In this document: in pieces, positions 27,005 through 36,163 of the stretch | How the letters are laid out: every line of letters starts with the position of its first letter | Position numbering within the stretch: the first letter of the stretch is position 1 | Assembly: GCF_010731635.1 (NCBI RefSeq) | Contig: NZ_AP022583.1 | Coordinates: 2,914,001 to 2,978,000, forward strand | Length of the DNA: 64,000 nucleotides | Source of the DNA: Mycobacterium noviomagense | Lineage (GTDB): Bacteria > Actinomycetota > Actinomycetes > Mycobacteriales > Mycobacteriaceae | Direction of reading: 5' to 3' | The notes under the pieces: model-generated | The model's database searches: none | What the model was told of the DNA's origin: nothing | What the model saw: the letters and a program-made list of their open reading frames with translations, nothing else | Program-made: the position numbers and the translations under genes

Positions 27005-28452
27005 GCAGCCTCCGCGGTGGTCAGCGGCATTGCAAGGTCCTCCAGTTTCTGACCCTCGGCCTTGACTCCCAGCACCAGTTCGACCACGCCTCCGATTGCC
27101 ATGACGGCCGCGCCGATCAGAAATGACAGCGCGGCCTGATGCCGGTTCCCGGATTCGATCAGGTCGCCGAACAGCAGCGGACCGGTGATACCGCCGATCG
27201 CGGTACCGACCGCATAGAAGAAGGCGATGGCCAACGCCCGGGTCTCCATCGGGAAGATCTCACTGACCGTCAGGTAAGCGGCACTGGCGCCGGAACCGGC
27301 CAGGAAGAAGCACACCATGAGTACAGCGAGAAACGTCCAGACGCCACCGAATTGGCTCACGAAGATGCCGGCCAGTACGACCGCCACCGCGGCGGAGCCA
27401 AGGTAGGTCAGCGAGATCATCGGTTTTCGCCCAACCGTGTCGAAGAGTGGCCCGAGTAGCACCGGCCCGGCGAAATTGCTGAGCGCCCACAGGATGAAAA
27501 ACACCGGCACCATGCCGGAAGCCACTGAGTAGAACCCGCTGAGCAAGGTGCCGAGGTTGAACGTGACCCCGTTGTACAGGAACGCCTGCCCAATGAAGAG
27601 GGCCAGGCCCAAAACCGCGCGACTGGGGTACAGCGTGAAGGCCACCTTGGCGATCTCCCGGAAAGAGATGACCTTGCGCTGGCGCACGGTCAGCGATCCC
27701 TCCGGTTCCGGGAGCTTCTCGTGCTTCTCCTGCTCGACGTCGGCCTCGATGTCGTCGACGATCTGCTCGGCTTCCTCTTGCTGGCCGTGAATGAAGAGCC
27801 AGCGCGGACTTTCCGGCACGTTGCGACGCACGATCAGTACCGCTATCCCGAACACGGCACCGACGCCGAACGCGATTCGCCACCCGATGTTCAGCGGAAA
27901 CAGGGACGTGTTCAAAAACAGCAACGCTGCCGCGGCGCCCAACGCCGATCCCAACCAGTAGGAGCCGTTGATGGCCAGATCGACACGTCCACGCAGGCGC
28001 GCGGGAATCAGCTCGTCGATCGCCGAATTGATCGCCGCGTATTCCCCGCCGATGCCTGCGCCTGCGAAAAATCTCGCAACGAAGAAGTACCAGGGCGCAA
28101 AAGAGAAAGCCGTCGCGGCGGTGGCGACCAGGTATATCGCCAGTGTGGCGATGAAGAGCTTCTTACGACCGAAGCGGTCGGTGAGCTGACCGAAAAACAG
28201 CGCACCGCTGCAGGCGCCCGCGATGTAGAAGGCCGCGGCGGCGCCGATCTGTGCTGCGGTGATCTGGATGCCGCTGCCCCGCTCGATCAGCCGGGCCGCG
28301 ACATTGCCCACCATGGTGACTTCGAGACCGTCGAGGATCCAGACACCGCCCAAGCCGACGACCACCCGCCAGTGAAACCGCGACCAGGGCAGCCGGTCCA
28401 GCCGAGCGGGCACCTGCGTGGTGATCGTGCCGGTCTGTACGCCTTCGCTCAT
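27001..28452 (-). CDS. Major facilitator superfamily transporter (sugar/metabolite:H+ symporter type)
   Basis: The 483-residue protein starts at ATG 28452, preceded by GGAGAGG; the longer open frame upstream is antisense to katE. It has twelve predicted membrane segments in two halves with a central cytoplasmic loop rich in Glu/Lys (EEAEQIVDDIEADVEQEK). Family motifs are DRFGRKKLFI after the second helix (MFS signature A), the cytoplasmic VGRKPMISL repeat in the second half, and NVPESPRWLF (the PESPR signature of sugar porters). Substrate is unknown. It is divergent from katE with 146 bp between starts and is coupled to the small Cys-containing gene downstream. Confidence 0.88.
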   Translation of the reverse strand: MSEGVQTGTITTQVPARLDRLPWSRFHWRVVVGLGGVWILDGLEVTMVGNVAARLIERGSGIQITAAQIGAAAAFYIAGACSGALFFGQLTDRFGRKKLFIATLAIYLVATAATAFSFAPWYFFVARFFAGAGIGGEYAAINSAIDELIPARLRGRVDLAINGSYWLGSALGAAAALLFLNTSLFPLNIGWRIAFGVGAVFGIAVLIVRRNVPESPRWLFIHGQQEEAEQIVDDIEADVEQEKHEKLPEPEGSLTVRQRKVISFREIAKVAFTLYPSRAVLGLALFIGQAFLYNGVTFNLGTLLSGFYSVASGMVPVFFILWALSNFAGPVLLGPLFDTVGRKPMISLTYLGSAAVAVVLAGIFVSQFGGVWTFLAVLMVCFFLAGSGASAAYLTVSEIFPMETRALAIAFFYAVGTAIGGITGPLLFGDLIESGNRHQAALSFLIGAAVMAIGGVVELVLGVKAEGQKLEDLAMPLTTAEAA

Positions 28453-28539
28453 CGCAGCCTCTCCGGTCCGTCGGCGTGCCCGGCGGCATACCCAGAAAGG
28501 TGAGGTTATATCCCGGTCGAGCCGTTCGGTGAGGACTCC

Positions 28540-28564
28540 GTTTGTCGAACTGCGCCACGGGTTA
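28540..28564 (+). promoter_or_regulatory. Possible SigF-type promoter of katE
   Basis: GTTT at 28540-28543 is followed after 15 bases by GGGTTA at 28559-28564, close to the mycobacterial SigF consensus GTTT-N15-17-GGGTA with one deviation in the -10. It lies 35 bp before the katE start codon. This is weaker than the match at 36030. Confidence 0.35.
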
Positions 28565-28598
28565 CCCAGGCTTGGAATTCCTGTGTCGGAGGGACGTG

Positions 28599-30707
28599 AT
28601 GACAACTAACGACCAAAACCCAAAGCAAGAGCAGTTAGACCAATATCGGGTCGACCGCGCGAGCGGGTATCTGACCACGCAGCAGGGTGTTCGCGTGGAT
28701 CACACCGACGACGCGCTGAGCGTCGGAGAGCGCGGGCCGACGCTGCTGGAGGACTTCCACGCGCGGGAGAAGATCACCCACTTCGACCACGAGCGCATCC
28801 CCGAACGGGTGGTACACGCCCGCGGTGCGGGCGCCTACGGATACTTCGAGCCCTACGACGATTCGCTGGCCGACTACACCGTCGCGAAGTTCTTGACCAC
28901 GCCGGGCAAACAAACACCGGTGTTCGTGCGGTTCTCCACGGTCGCCGGGTCCCGCGGCTCGGCTGACACCGTTCGTGATGTCCGCGGGTTCGCGACGAAG
29001 TTCTACACCGACCAAGGCAACTACGACTTGGTAGGCAACAACTTTCCCGTCTTCTTCATCCAGGACGGCATCAAGTTCCCCGACTTCGTTCATGCGGTCA
29101 AGCCGGAGCCGCACAACGAGATCCCGCAGGCGCAATCTGCGCACGACACCCTGTGGGACTTCGTGTCGCTGCAGCCGGAGACGCTGCACGCGATCATGTG
29201 GCTGATGTCGGATCGGGCACTGCCGCGCAGCTTCCGGATGATGCAAGGCTTCGGCGTGCATACCTTCCGGCTGGTAAACGCCCGCGGCGAGGGCACGTTC
29301 GTGAAGTTTCACTGGAAGCCGCGGCTGGGTGTGCACTCGCTGATCTGGGACGAATGCCAAAAAGTCGCCGGCAAGGATCCCGACTTCAACAGGCGTGACC
29401 TGTGGGAGGCCATCGAGGCGGGCCAGTACCCGGAGTACGAGCTCGGGGTGCAACTGGTGCCCGAGCGCGACGAGTTCTCGTTTCAGTTCGACCTGCTCGA
29501 CGCAACGAAAATCATTCCCGAAGAACAGGTTCCGGTACGCCCTGTGGGCAAGATGGTGCTCAACCGCAACCCGGACAACTTCTTCGCCGAAACCGAACAA
29601 GTCGCCTTCCACACCGCCAACGTGGTGCCCGGCATCGACTTCACCAACGATCCGCTCCTGCAGTTCCGCAACTTCTCCTATTTGGACACCCAGCTGATTC
29701 GCCTGGGCGGCCCCAACTTCGCCCAGTTACCGGTCAACCGGCCGGTGGCCGAGGTTCGCAACAACCAGCACGACGGCTACGGCCAAATCGCCATTCCGCG
29801 AGGCCAATCCAGCTATTTCAAGAACACGGTGGGTGGGGGCTGCCCGGCTCTTGCCGACGAAGACGTGTTCCGGCACTACACCGAAAAAGTGGACGGCCAC
29901 AAGATCCGGCAGCGCGCCAAGAGCTTCCAGGATCACTACAGCCAGGCCCGCATGTTCTGGAAGAGCATGTCGGCGGTCGAAGCCGAGCACATCGTTGCCG
30001 CGTTCGCCTTCGAGCTCGGCCACGTGGAGACTCGCGAAATCCGCTCGCGGGTGGTCGACCAGCTGAACTTGGTCGACCACGAGCTGGCCGCGCAAGTCGC
30101 CGGCAAGCTGGGGCTGCCGGTGCCCGACGAGCAACCGGTCGACGACAAGATGCCGGCCTCCCCGGCACTTTCGCAGTTGAACACCGCCACCGACAGCATC
30201 GAAAGCCGCAAGATCGCCGTGCTGGCGGCCGACGGCGTCGACGTGCGTGGCACGGACCGGCTGCTTCGCGCGATGCGGGAACGCGGCGCGATACCCGAGG
30301 TGCTGGCGCCGATCGGTGGCGGCACGTTGACCGGCGGGTCGGGCGGCGAACTTGCCGTCGACCGGGCGATCAACACCATGGCGTCGGTGCTCTACGACGC
30401 GGTGATTGTGCCGTGCGGACCGGAATCGGTGGCCGCATTGTCCAATGACGGATATGCGGTGAACTTCGTGACCGAGGCATACAAGCACCTCAAGCCGGTG
30501 GGCGCGTTCGGCGCAGGAATCGATCTGCTGCGCAAAGCCGGGGTGGCTGAGCAACTCGCCGACGGCGCGGACGTGGTGTCGTCGAGGGGTGTTGTGTCGA
30601 CGACGGCGGCCGAAGACAGCATGTCGGACGAGTTCTTCGACGCCTTCGCCGCGGTGCTTGCCAAGCACCGCGTGTGGGACCGCGACACCGCGATGGTTCC
30701 GGCATAA
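28599..30707 (+). CDS. katE: Large-subunit monofunctional catalase (KatE/HPII type)
   Basis: A clade-2 haem catalase of 702 residues that disproportionates hydrogen peroxide. The start is ATG 28599, preceded by GGAGG. The catalytic His lies in [13 protein letters not shown] (His73), the active-site Asn in [18 protein letters not shown], and the proximal haem Tyr in [18 protein letters not shown]. The C-terminal 150 residues form the flavodoxin/DJ-1-like domain typical of large subunits ([26 protein letters not shown]). M. tuberculosis lacks this gene and relies on KatG, so it is accessory here. A possible SigF promoter precedes it. A catalase-like small gene follows within 5 bp. Confidence 0.96.
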   Translation: MTTNDQNPKQEQLDQYRVDRASGYLTTQQGVRVDHTDDALSVGERGPTLLEDFHAREKITHFDHERIPERVVHARGAGAYGYFEPYDDSLADYTVAKFLTTPGKQTPVFVRFSTVAGSRGSADTVRDVRGFATKFYTDQGNYDLVGNNFPVFFIQDGIKFPDFVHAVKPEPHNEIPQAQSAHDTLWDFVSLQPETLHAIMWLMSDRALPRSFRMMQGFGVHTFRLVNARGEGTFVKFHWKPRLGVHSLIWDECQKVAGKDPDFNRRDLWEAIEAGQYPEYELGVQLVPERDEFSFQFDLLDATKIIPEEQVPVRPVGKMVLNRNPDNFFAETEQVAFHTANVVPGIDFTNDPLLQFRNFSYLDTQLIRLGGPNFAQLPVNRPVAEVRNNQHDGYGQIAIPRGQSSYFKNTVGGGCPALADEDVFRHYTEKVDGHKIRQRAKSFQDHYSQARMFWKSMSAVEAEHIVAAFAFELGHVETREIRSRVVDQLNLVDHELAAQVAGKLGLPVPDEQPVDDKMPASPALSQLNTATDSIESRKIAVLAADGVDVRGTDRLLRAMRERGAIPEVLAPIGGGTLTGGSGGELAVDRAINTMASVLYDAVIVPCGPESVAALSNDGYAVNFVTEAYKHLKPVGAFGAGIDLLRKAGVAEQLADGADVVSSRGVVSTTAAEDSMSDEFFDAFAAVLAKHRVWDRDTAMVPA

Positions 30708-30712
30708 CCGCC

Positions 30713-31387
30713 ATGAACCTCTCCGACATCGTCGCGGTGCCCCTGAAGTGGGGATCCGCCCTGCGCCATCGCCGGGTGTTTCACCCGGTCGGCGTCCTGG
30801 CCGGCGGCTCGCTGGAACGGCTGGCGCCGCCGGATCAGGGGCTGCCGATCCGCTCGTGCGACGTCGTCGCCCGCATCTCCAAGGGCGCCGGCACTCCGGG
30901 TGCGCTGCCCGACATCATCGGGCTGGCCTGGAAGATGCCACCCACGGTGTTTCCGCCAAACGGCTGGGACGTGCTGTTGGCGTCCGCGGGTGCCGGGCGG
31001 TTGGCCCGGATCGCGTTGCACCCGGTCACCTCGTGGTCGGCGTCGATGTCGAGTCTGATGCCGCTGTGCTACGAGCAGCGGTATTGGTGGATCCGCGCGC
31101 AACTGAGCAGCAAGATCGGTGAGCCAGGCGTGTCGTTGGAGAGCATCAGGAAGCACATCGATCAGGGTGGCATTGAGTTCAATATCGAACAAGCCTGCGG
31201 CACAGGGCGATTCGAGCCGTTGGCCGTGCTTTCTGTGAATCGGCTGCTGCCTGACGACGAGTCGCACGACGTGCTGTTCGATCCCACGATCAATGCGCCG
31301 CCCGACGTCACGCTCGCGCCGGGCTGGCTGACCTCTTTAAGGCGGCGCGCGTATGACCGCAGCCGCGAAGGCCGCGACGCTGATTAG
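30713..31387 (+). CDS. Catalase-like small protein downstream of katE (unknown function)
   Basis: The 224-residue protein is read from ATG 30713, 5 bp after the katE stop, so it is likely co-transcribed. It has no signal peptide or membrane helix. The segment VVARISKGAGTPGALPDIIGLAWKM followed by WDVLLASAG aligns by eye with the katE core [27 protein letters not shown] and YDLVGNNF, keeping spacing and Gly/Arg/Asp positions. The catalytic His region before it and the proximal Tyr after it are not evident. Homologues are often annotated only as hypothetical or 'phosphodiesterase'. I infer a minimal catalase-fold protein, moderately unsure. Confidence 0.7.
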   Translation: MNLSDIVAVPLKWGSALRHRRVFHPVGVLAGGSLERLAPPDQGLPIRSCDVVARISKGAGTPGALPDIIGLAWKMPPTVFPPNGWDVLLASAGAGRLARIALHPVTSWSASMSSLMPLCYEQRYWWIRAQLSSKIGEPGVSLESIRKHIDQGGIEFNIEQACGTGRFEPLAVLSVNRLLPDDESHDVLFDPTINAPPDVTLAPGWLTSLRRRAYDRSREGRDAD

Positions 31388-31411
31388 AGGCTGGTTAGCG
31401 GCTGAACAGGC

Positions 31412-32926
31412 TCATGTGAACCGCACGCCCTGGGCAAGCGGTAACTGCGACGAGTAGTTGACGGTGTTGGTGGCGCGACGCATATACGCCTTCCATGCAT
31501 CGGAACCGGATTCGCGCCCGCCGCCGGTCTGCTTTTCGCCGCCGAACGCTCCGCCGATCTCCGCCCCCGAAGTGCCGATGTTGACGTTGGCGATGCCACA
31601 GTCGGATTCGTCGATGAAACGCTCGGCCTCCTGCACGTCGGCGGTGAAGATCGCCGAGGAAAGCCCTTGTGGGACGCCGTTATTCAGCGCTATTGCGTCG
31701 TCGAAATCGTCGTAGATCAGCACGTAGAGGATCGGCGCGAACGTCTCGGTTGCCACAATCGCGGTTTGCGCCGGCATCCGCACCAGTGCCGGCGAGACGT
31801 AATACGCACCCTGTGGCCCGTGGCGCTCACCGCCGACGACCTCGCCGCCGTCGCCGCGGGCCTGCTCCAGCGCTTTGACCATGTCGGCGTAGGCCTTCTC
31901 GTGGATCAGCGGCCCGACCAGCGTGCCCTGCGCCGACGGATCACCGATGCGCAGCTGCCGGTAGGCGGCCAGGACGCGTTCCACCACCTCGTCGGCGATC
32001 GACCGGTGCACGATCAGCCGGCGCAACGTCGTGCAGCGCTGCCCGGCAGTGCCGGCCGCGGCGAACACGATGGCGCGCACCGCCAGCTCAAGGTCGGCCG
32101 ACGGTGTCACGATCGCGGCGTTGTTCCCGCCGAGCTCGAGCAGCGTTCGCCCGAAGCGTCGTGCCACCCGGGGGCCGACCTGCTGGCCCATCCGCACTGA
32201 GCCGGTCGCCGACACCAGCGCGATGCGTTCGTCGTCCACCAGCTGCTGGCCGACGTCGGGACCGCCCAGCAGCAGGCCGCTGACCGCGGACCGTGCGCCC
32301 ACATCTTCGGCCGCCCGGGCGACCAGCGCCTGGCAGGCCAGCGCGGTCACCGGCGTCAGCTCCGAGGGCTTCCACACCACGGTGTCGCCGCACACCAACG
32401 CCACCGCGGTGTTCCACGCCCAGACCGCCACCGGGAAGTTGAATGCGGTAATTACCCCAACCACACCCAGCGGGTGCCAGGTCTCCAGCAGCCGATGTCC
32501 CGGACGCTCGGAAGCGATGGTGCGCCCGTACAGCTGGCGCGACAGGCCGACGGCGAACTGGCAGATGTCGATCATCTCCTGCACCTCACCTGCCGCCTCG
32601 GAGGTGATCTTGCCGGCCTCCACGGTGACCAAGGTGGCGAGATCGGCCTTGTGTGTGGTCAGCAGTTCGCCAAGGCGGCCCACCAGCGCGCCGCGTACCG
32701 GCGCAGGGGTGGCTCGCCACGTCGAAAACGCTTGTGCGCCAGCTGCGATGGTCTGATCGACCTCTGCGGGCGTGCTGGGCGCGATGGTGAACAGCGCATC
32801 GCCGGTGATTGGGGTGCGTGCCGGCAGGCCGGGCTGGCCCGGCGCACCCAGGATCACGTCGGCGCCGATCGCCTCCAGCGCCTGGCGTACCCGGGCGCGT
32901 AAATCTTCTGCGGTGGGCAGTCTCAT
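31412..32926 (-). CDS. pcd: L-piperideine-6-carboxylate / alpha-aminoadipate semialdehyde dehydrogenase
   Basis: An aldehyde dehydrogenase of 504 residues (494 in M. tuberculosis Pcd). It oxidises alpha-aminoadipate semialdehyde, in equilibrium with piperideine 6-carboxylate, to alpha-aminoadipate. Visible are the cofactor segments VVGVITAFNFPVAVW and WKPSELTPVTA, the general-base Glu in LLELGGNNAAIV, the nucleophilic Cys in AGTAGQRCTTLRR, and the late ETFAPILYV motif. The ATG at 32926 overlaps the stop of the upstream dioxygenase gene (ATGA), so the two form an operon. Together with lat on the other side it completes the first two steps of lysine catabolism. Confidence 0.93.
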   Translation of the reverse strand: MRLPTAEDLRARVRQALEAIGADVILGAPGQPGLPARTPITGDALFTIAPSTPAEVDQTIAAGAQAFSTWRATPAPVRGALVGRLGELLTTHKADLATLVTVEAGKITSEAAGEVQEMIDICQFAVGLSRQLYGRTIASERPGHRLLETWHPLGVVGVITAFNFPVAVWAWNTAVALVCGDTVVWKPSELTPVTALACQALVARAAEDVGARSAVSGLLLGGPDVGQQLVDDERIALVSATGSVRMGQQVGPRVARRFGRTLLELGGNNAAIVTPSADLELAVRAIVFAAAGTAGQRCTTLRRLIVHRSIADEVVERVLAAYRQLRIGDPSAQGTLVGPLIHEKAYADMVKALEQARGDGGEVVGGERHGPQGAYYVSPALVRMPAQTAIVATETFAPILYVLIYDDFDDAIALNNGVPQGLSSAIFTADVQEAERFIDESDCGIANVNIGTSGAEIGGAFGGEKQTGGGRESGSDAWKAYMRRATNTVNYSSQLPLAQGVRFT

Positions 32927-34170
32927 GCGGCAGTCTCCTGGGCGGATGCTTCGTACAGTGCGTAGGGGTCGTAGATGGGTCGGTCGATCGCGGCGGTTAG
33001 CCATCCCAGGCTGTAGCCGGAATCGTCGGCGACTTGGGCAGCCTCCGCGTCGCTGTCGAGGTTGGAGCGAAAGATGCCGGCTGCCGATGCCGGCAAGAAG
33101 TCTTCGTAGACAACGGGTTTCGACGGGTCGCCGCTGCGGTAGTAGGCCAGCCCCTGAGCAGCCATCTCGACGTCGGTCGACGGAAAGTACCGGGCCCACA
33201 CCTGCGCTGGGTCAGGGGCGGCCATCGCCGCGTCATAGCGTCGGTGGCCCTTGGGCGTCAGCGCGACACCGCGGGCCTCCACCTCACCGAACCGCACCCG
33301 CAAGGTGCCCTCGATGACGGTCCCGTCGTCCAACCGGAACCGACGCGGTTCGGCGAGCGCTCGAAAAGACGTCTGGCGCAACAGAACTTGCGGGCCATCG
33401 GTGCGAGGCGGTCCCTGAATGGTGTCGATCATCGCGATGCCGCCGGCGGTCATCCGCCGATACAGCTCGTCGATGTCGAGCACCCGCGGCGTCAGGTGGT
33501 TGAGGTGGGTGGATGCGACCCCGGCGATATCGGCGGCCACCGCGGACACCCGCGACAGCTCGTCATACCAATCACGATCGATCGGCTCAGGGGAGAGCGC
33601 GAACGCCGCCACCGCTTGCGCCACGAATTCGTCAGCCTCGCGGGCGTCGCATCCGCCGTCGGCTGCGATCTGGCGAGCGCGGGCGATCAGTGCCGGGTCG
33701 AACAATCGACGCTGACCCACAAAGGTCTCCACCCGGCGGCGCAGCTCGTCAGCGAAGAACCGGCGATCCCGCGTCGCGAGCATGGACGTGAACACCCGAA
33801 ACGGATTGCGCGCCAGCTCGCCGTTGTCGACCGGGCGAAATGCGGTGGACACCACAGGGATTGGCGACGCGGCGGTACGCAAGTCGTAGTAGCCGACTGG
33901 GACCATGCCGAACGCCGCGAACAGGTCGGCGACTGCGGCGAGTTCGGCCGGGCTGCCGACCCGGATGGCGCCGTGGCGCTCGGCGGTGACCCGCTCCAGC
34001 GAGCCCAGCCGCTCGGCGGCCGGATGGCGCGCCAGGTAGTCGCGGTTGACCTGCTCGCTTACCCGCACCAGCATGGTGTAAGCCGGAACTTCTGCGCCGT
34101 ACATCGCCGACAGCGCGGTGGCGAATCTCGCCCGCAGCTGCCATATTTCCAACCTTTTGGAGCGGCTCAT
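32923..34170 (-). CDS. DUF1338 family 2-oxoadipate dioxygenase/decarboxylase-like protein (Rv3292-like)
   Basis: The 415-residue protein from ATG 34170 has exactly the length of M. tuberculosis Rv3292; the frame is open further up but that is antisense to lrpA. DUF1338 signatures include HLNHLTPRVLDIDELYRRM, the TIQGPPR segment and QVLLRQTSFRAL (family LLRQTSF). Characterised DUF1338 members (HglS/YdcJ type) are Fe(II) enzymes converting 2-oxoadipate to 2-hydroxyglutarate in lysine breakdown. Its coupling to pcd and divergence from lrpA-lat, with 30 bp to lrpA, fits this: lysine to aminoadipate to oxoadipate to 2-hydroxyglutarate. The specific activity is inferred. Confidence 0.85.
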   Translation of the reverse strand: MSRSKRLEIWQLRARFATALSAMYGAEVPAYTMLVRVSEQVNRDYLARHPAAERLGSLERVTAERHGAIRVGSPAELAAVADLFAAFGMVPVGYYDLRTAASPIPVVSTAFRPVDNGELARNPFRVFTSMLATRDRRFFADELRRRVETFVGQRRLFDPALIARARQIAADGGCDAREADEFVAQAVAAFALSPEPIDRDWYDELSRVSAVAADIAGVASTHLNHLTPRVLDIDELYRRMTAGGIAMIDTIQGPPRTDGPQVLLRQTSFRALAEPRRFRLDDGTVIEGTLRVRFGEVEARGVALTPKGHRRYDAAMAAPDPAQVWARYFPSTDVEMAAQGLAYYRSGDPSKPVVYEDFLPASAAGIFRSNLDSDAEAAQVADDSGYSLGWLTAAIDRPIYDPYALYEASAQETAA

Positions 34171-34200
34171 CGGGCCTCGCTGCTGGGATACTCTCCGGCC

Positions 34201-34653
34201 ATGGGTGACAAGCTCGACGACATCGACCGGACTCTGGTGCGCGAGCTCGTCGTCAACGGACGGGCGACGCTTTCGGAGTTGGCTGCCAGCGCGGGGCTGT
34301 CGGTGTCGGCGGTGCAGTCCCGGGTGCGTCGGCTGGAGTCTCGGGGTGTGGTGTTGGGGTACTCGGCGCGGATCAACCCCGAGGCGGTGGGCAATATGCT
34401 GTCGGCGTTCGTGGCCATCACCCCTCTCGATCCCTCTCAACCTGATGATGCGCCTGCCCTGCTCGAGCACTTCACGGAAATCGAGTCGTGCCATTCGGTG
34501 GCCGGCGAGGAGAGCTACATCCTGCTGGTGCGCGTCGAGTCCGCGCGGGCGCTGGAGGACCTGCTGCAACGGATCCGGACCACCGCGAATGTCCAAACCC
34601 GCAGCACGATCATTTTACGGACGTTTTACAGTGGACGGCAGGTTGTACCGTAA
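34201..34653 (+). CDS. lrpA: Lrp/AsnC-family regulator of lysine aminotransferase
   Basis: The 150-residue regulator is the same length as M. tuberculosis LrpA (Rv3291c). An N-terminal helix-turn-helix (LDDIDRTLVRELVVNGRATL and LSVSAVQSRVRRLESRG) is followed by a ligand-binding RAM domain (CHSVAGEESYILLVRVES, TRSTIILRTF). LrpA binds amino acids and controls lat in M. tuberculosis, where it is strongly induced on starvation. Here lat follows 33 bp downstream on the same strand while the dioxygenase-pcd operon is divergent, so one regulator sits between both halves of the lysine pathway. Confidence 0.95.
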   Translation: MGDKLDDIDRTLVRELVVNGRATLSELAASAGLSVSAVQSRVRRLESRGVVLGYSARINPEAVGNMLSAFVAITPLDPSQPDDAPALLEHFTEIESCHSVAGEESYILLVRVESARALEDLLQRIRTTANVQTRSTIILRTFYSGRQVVP

Positions 34654-34661
34654 TTTTTACG
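34649..34661. promoter_or_regulatory. Palindrome in the lrpA-lat gap, candidate LrpA site
   Basis: CGTAA-TTT-TTACG is an exact 5-bp inverted repeat with a 3-base spacer, covering the lrpA stop codon (TAA 34651-34653) and lying 25 bp upstream of lat. The surrounding 50 bp is unusually AT-rich for this genome and holds further TTTTAC motifs (34613 and 34624 region). Lrp proteins prefer such AT-rich, degenerate palindromes. Role inferred. Confidence 0.45.
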
Positions 34662-34686
34662 ATATCCGGCCAGCTATCATCCAGAT

Positions 34687-36015
34687 ATGACTGTTCTGGC
34701 GCGCACGGACCAACAGTTGGAAGCCGGCCGCGTCCACGATCTGCTGGCACGCAGCATCCTGCTTGACGGCTTCGACTTCGTGCTGGACCTGCGCCGCTCG
34801 GCCGGCTCATATCTGGTCGACGCCCGCGACGGACGGCGCTACCTCGACATGTTCACGTTCGTCGCCTCCTCGGCGTTGGGCATGAACCATCCGGCGCTGG
34901 CCGACGACGAGGCGTTCCGTGCCGAACTGGCCGAGGCCGCGGTGAACAAGCCCAGCAACTCCGAGGTGTACTCCGTGCCGATGGCCCGCTTCGTCGAGAC
35001 CTTCACCCGCGTCGTGGGCGACCCGGCGCTGCCGCATCTGTTTTTCATCGAGGGTGGTGCCCTGGCGGTCGAGAACGCGCTCAAGGTGGCGTTCGACTGG
35101 AAGAGCCGGCACAACGAGGCCAACGGCATCGACCCCGCGCTCGGTACCGGGGTGCTGCACCTGCGCGGGGCGTTTCACGGCCGAAGCGGCTATGCGCTGT
35201 CGCTGACCAATACCCGGCCGGTCAACGTGGCGCGTTTCCCGACGTTCGACTGGCCGCGCATCGACGCGCCGTTCGTGCGGCCCGGGGCCGATATGGAGGC
35301 GCTGGAAGCTGAATCGCTTCGCCAGGCCCGGGCGGCGTTCGAGGCGCACCCGAACGGCATCGCCTGCTTTATCGCCGAACCCATCCAGGGCGAAGGCGGC
35401 GACCGGCACTTCCGGCCGCAGTTCTTCGCCGCCATGCGCGAGCTGTGCGACGAATACGACGCGCTGCTGATCTTCGACGAAGTACAGACCGGGTGCGGGT
35501 TGACGGGGAGCCCGTGGGCCTACCAGCAACTGGAAGTCGCGCCGGACGTGGTGGCGTTCGGCAAAAAGACGCAGGTGTGCGGGGTGATGGCCGGGCGGCG
35601 GGTCGACGAGATCGCCGACAACGTGTTCAGCGTGCCCGGGCGGCTCAACTCGACCTGGGGCGGCAATCTCGTCGACATGGTGCGGGCGCGGCGCATCCTC
35701 GAGGTCATCGAGGCCGACGGCCTGTTCACCCGCGCCGCCGAACACGGCCGCTATCTGCGTGCCCGACTCGACGAACTCGCCGCCGAGTTTCCGGGTTTAG
35801 TGCTCGACGTCCGCGGCCGCGGGCTGATGTGCGCGTTCAGCGTGCCGACCACCACCGCCCGCGACGAGTTGATCCGCGGGTTATGGCAGCGGCGGGTGAT
35901 CGTTCTGCCCAGCGGTTGCGACAGCGTGCGTTTCCGCCCGGCGCTGACGGTATCGCGTGCCGAAATCGACCAGGCGGTGGCCGCTGTCCGCCACGCGCTC
36001 GAGGACCTCGCTTGA
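34687..36015 (+). CDS. lat: L-lysine epsilon-aminotransferase
   Basis: A PLP-dependent class III aminotransferase of 442 residues (449 in M. tuberculosis). It moves the epsilon-amino group of lysine to 2-oxoglutarate, giving glutamate and alpha-aminoadipate semialdehyde. Family motifs are HLFFIEGGALAVENALK, LHLRGAFHGRSGYALSLTN, LLIFDEVQTGCGLTG (Asp binding the PLP pyridine nitrogen) and the Schiff-base Lys in VAFGKKTQVCG. The gene is strongly induced in dormancy models of M. tuberculosis. It follows lrpA closely, and its product is the substrate of the pcd enzyme on the opposite strand. Confidence 0.96.
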   Translation: MTVLARTDQQLEAGRVHDLLARSILLDGFDFVLDLRRSAGSYLVDARDGRRYLDMFTFVASSALGMNHPALADDEAFRAELAEAAVNKPSNSEVYSVPMARFVETFTRVVGDPALPHLFFIEGGALAVENALKVAFDWKSRHNEANGIDPALGTGVLHLRGAFHGRSGYALSLTNTRPVNVARFPTFDWPRIDAPFVRPGADMEALEAESLRQARAAFEAHPNGIACFIAEPIQGEGGDRHFRPQFFAAMRELCDEYDALLIFDEVQTGCGLTGSPWAYQQLEVAPDVVAFGKKTQVCGVMAGRRVDEIADNVFSVPGRLNSTWGGNLVDMVRARRILEVIEADGLFTRAAEHGRYLRARLDELAAEFPGLVLDVRGRGLMCAFSVPTTTARDELIRGLWQRRVIVLPSGCDSVRFRPALTVSRAEIDQAVAAVRHALEDLA

Positions 36016-36029
36016 TTGGTCTCGGGACG

Positions 36030-36055
36030 GTTTACCTGCGGTAACCGGCGGGTAT
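36030..36055 (+). promoter_or_regulatory. SigF promoter of the Rv3289c-like gene
   Basis: GTTT at 36030-36033 and GGGTAT at 36050-36055 are separated by 16 bases, an exact fit to the mycobacterial SigF consensus GTTT-N15-17-GGGTA. It lies just after lat and about 110 bp before the Rv3289c-like start codon, pointing toward the SigF locus. Few chance matches of this quality are expected at this GC content. Confidence 0.75.
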
Positions 36056-36163
36056 CCGATGTGCGCTCTAAGCAGTCAGGGCCAGGAGGCGTCAGCGCGA
36101 TGTAACTGATGCGCCGGATCAGACGATGATGTAAGAGCAATCCAGCAGGACAAGTGATCGACC

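Noticed and set aside
28488..28493. Minus-strand GGGTAT before the transporter gene as a SigF promoter
   Set aside because: No GTTT-like -35 at 15-17 bases upstream; sequence there is GGATATAACC.
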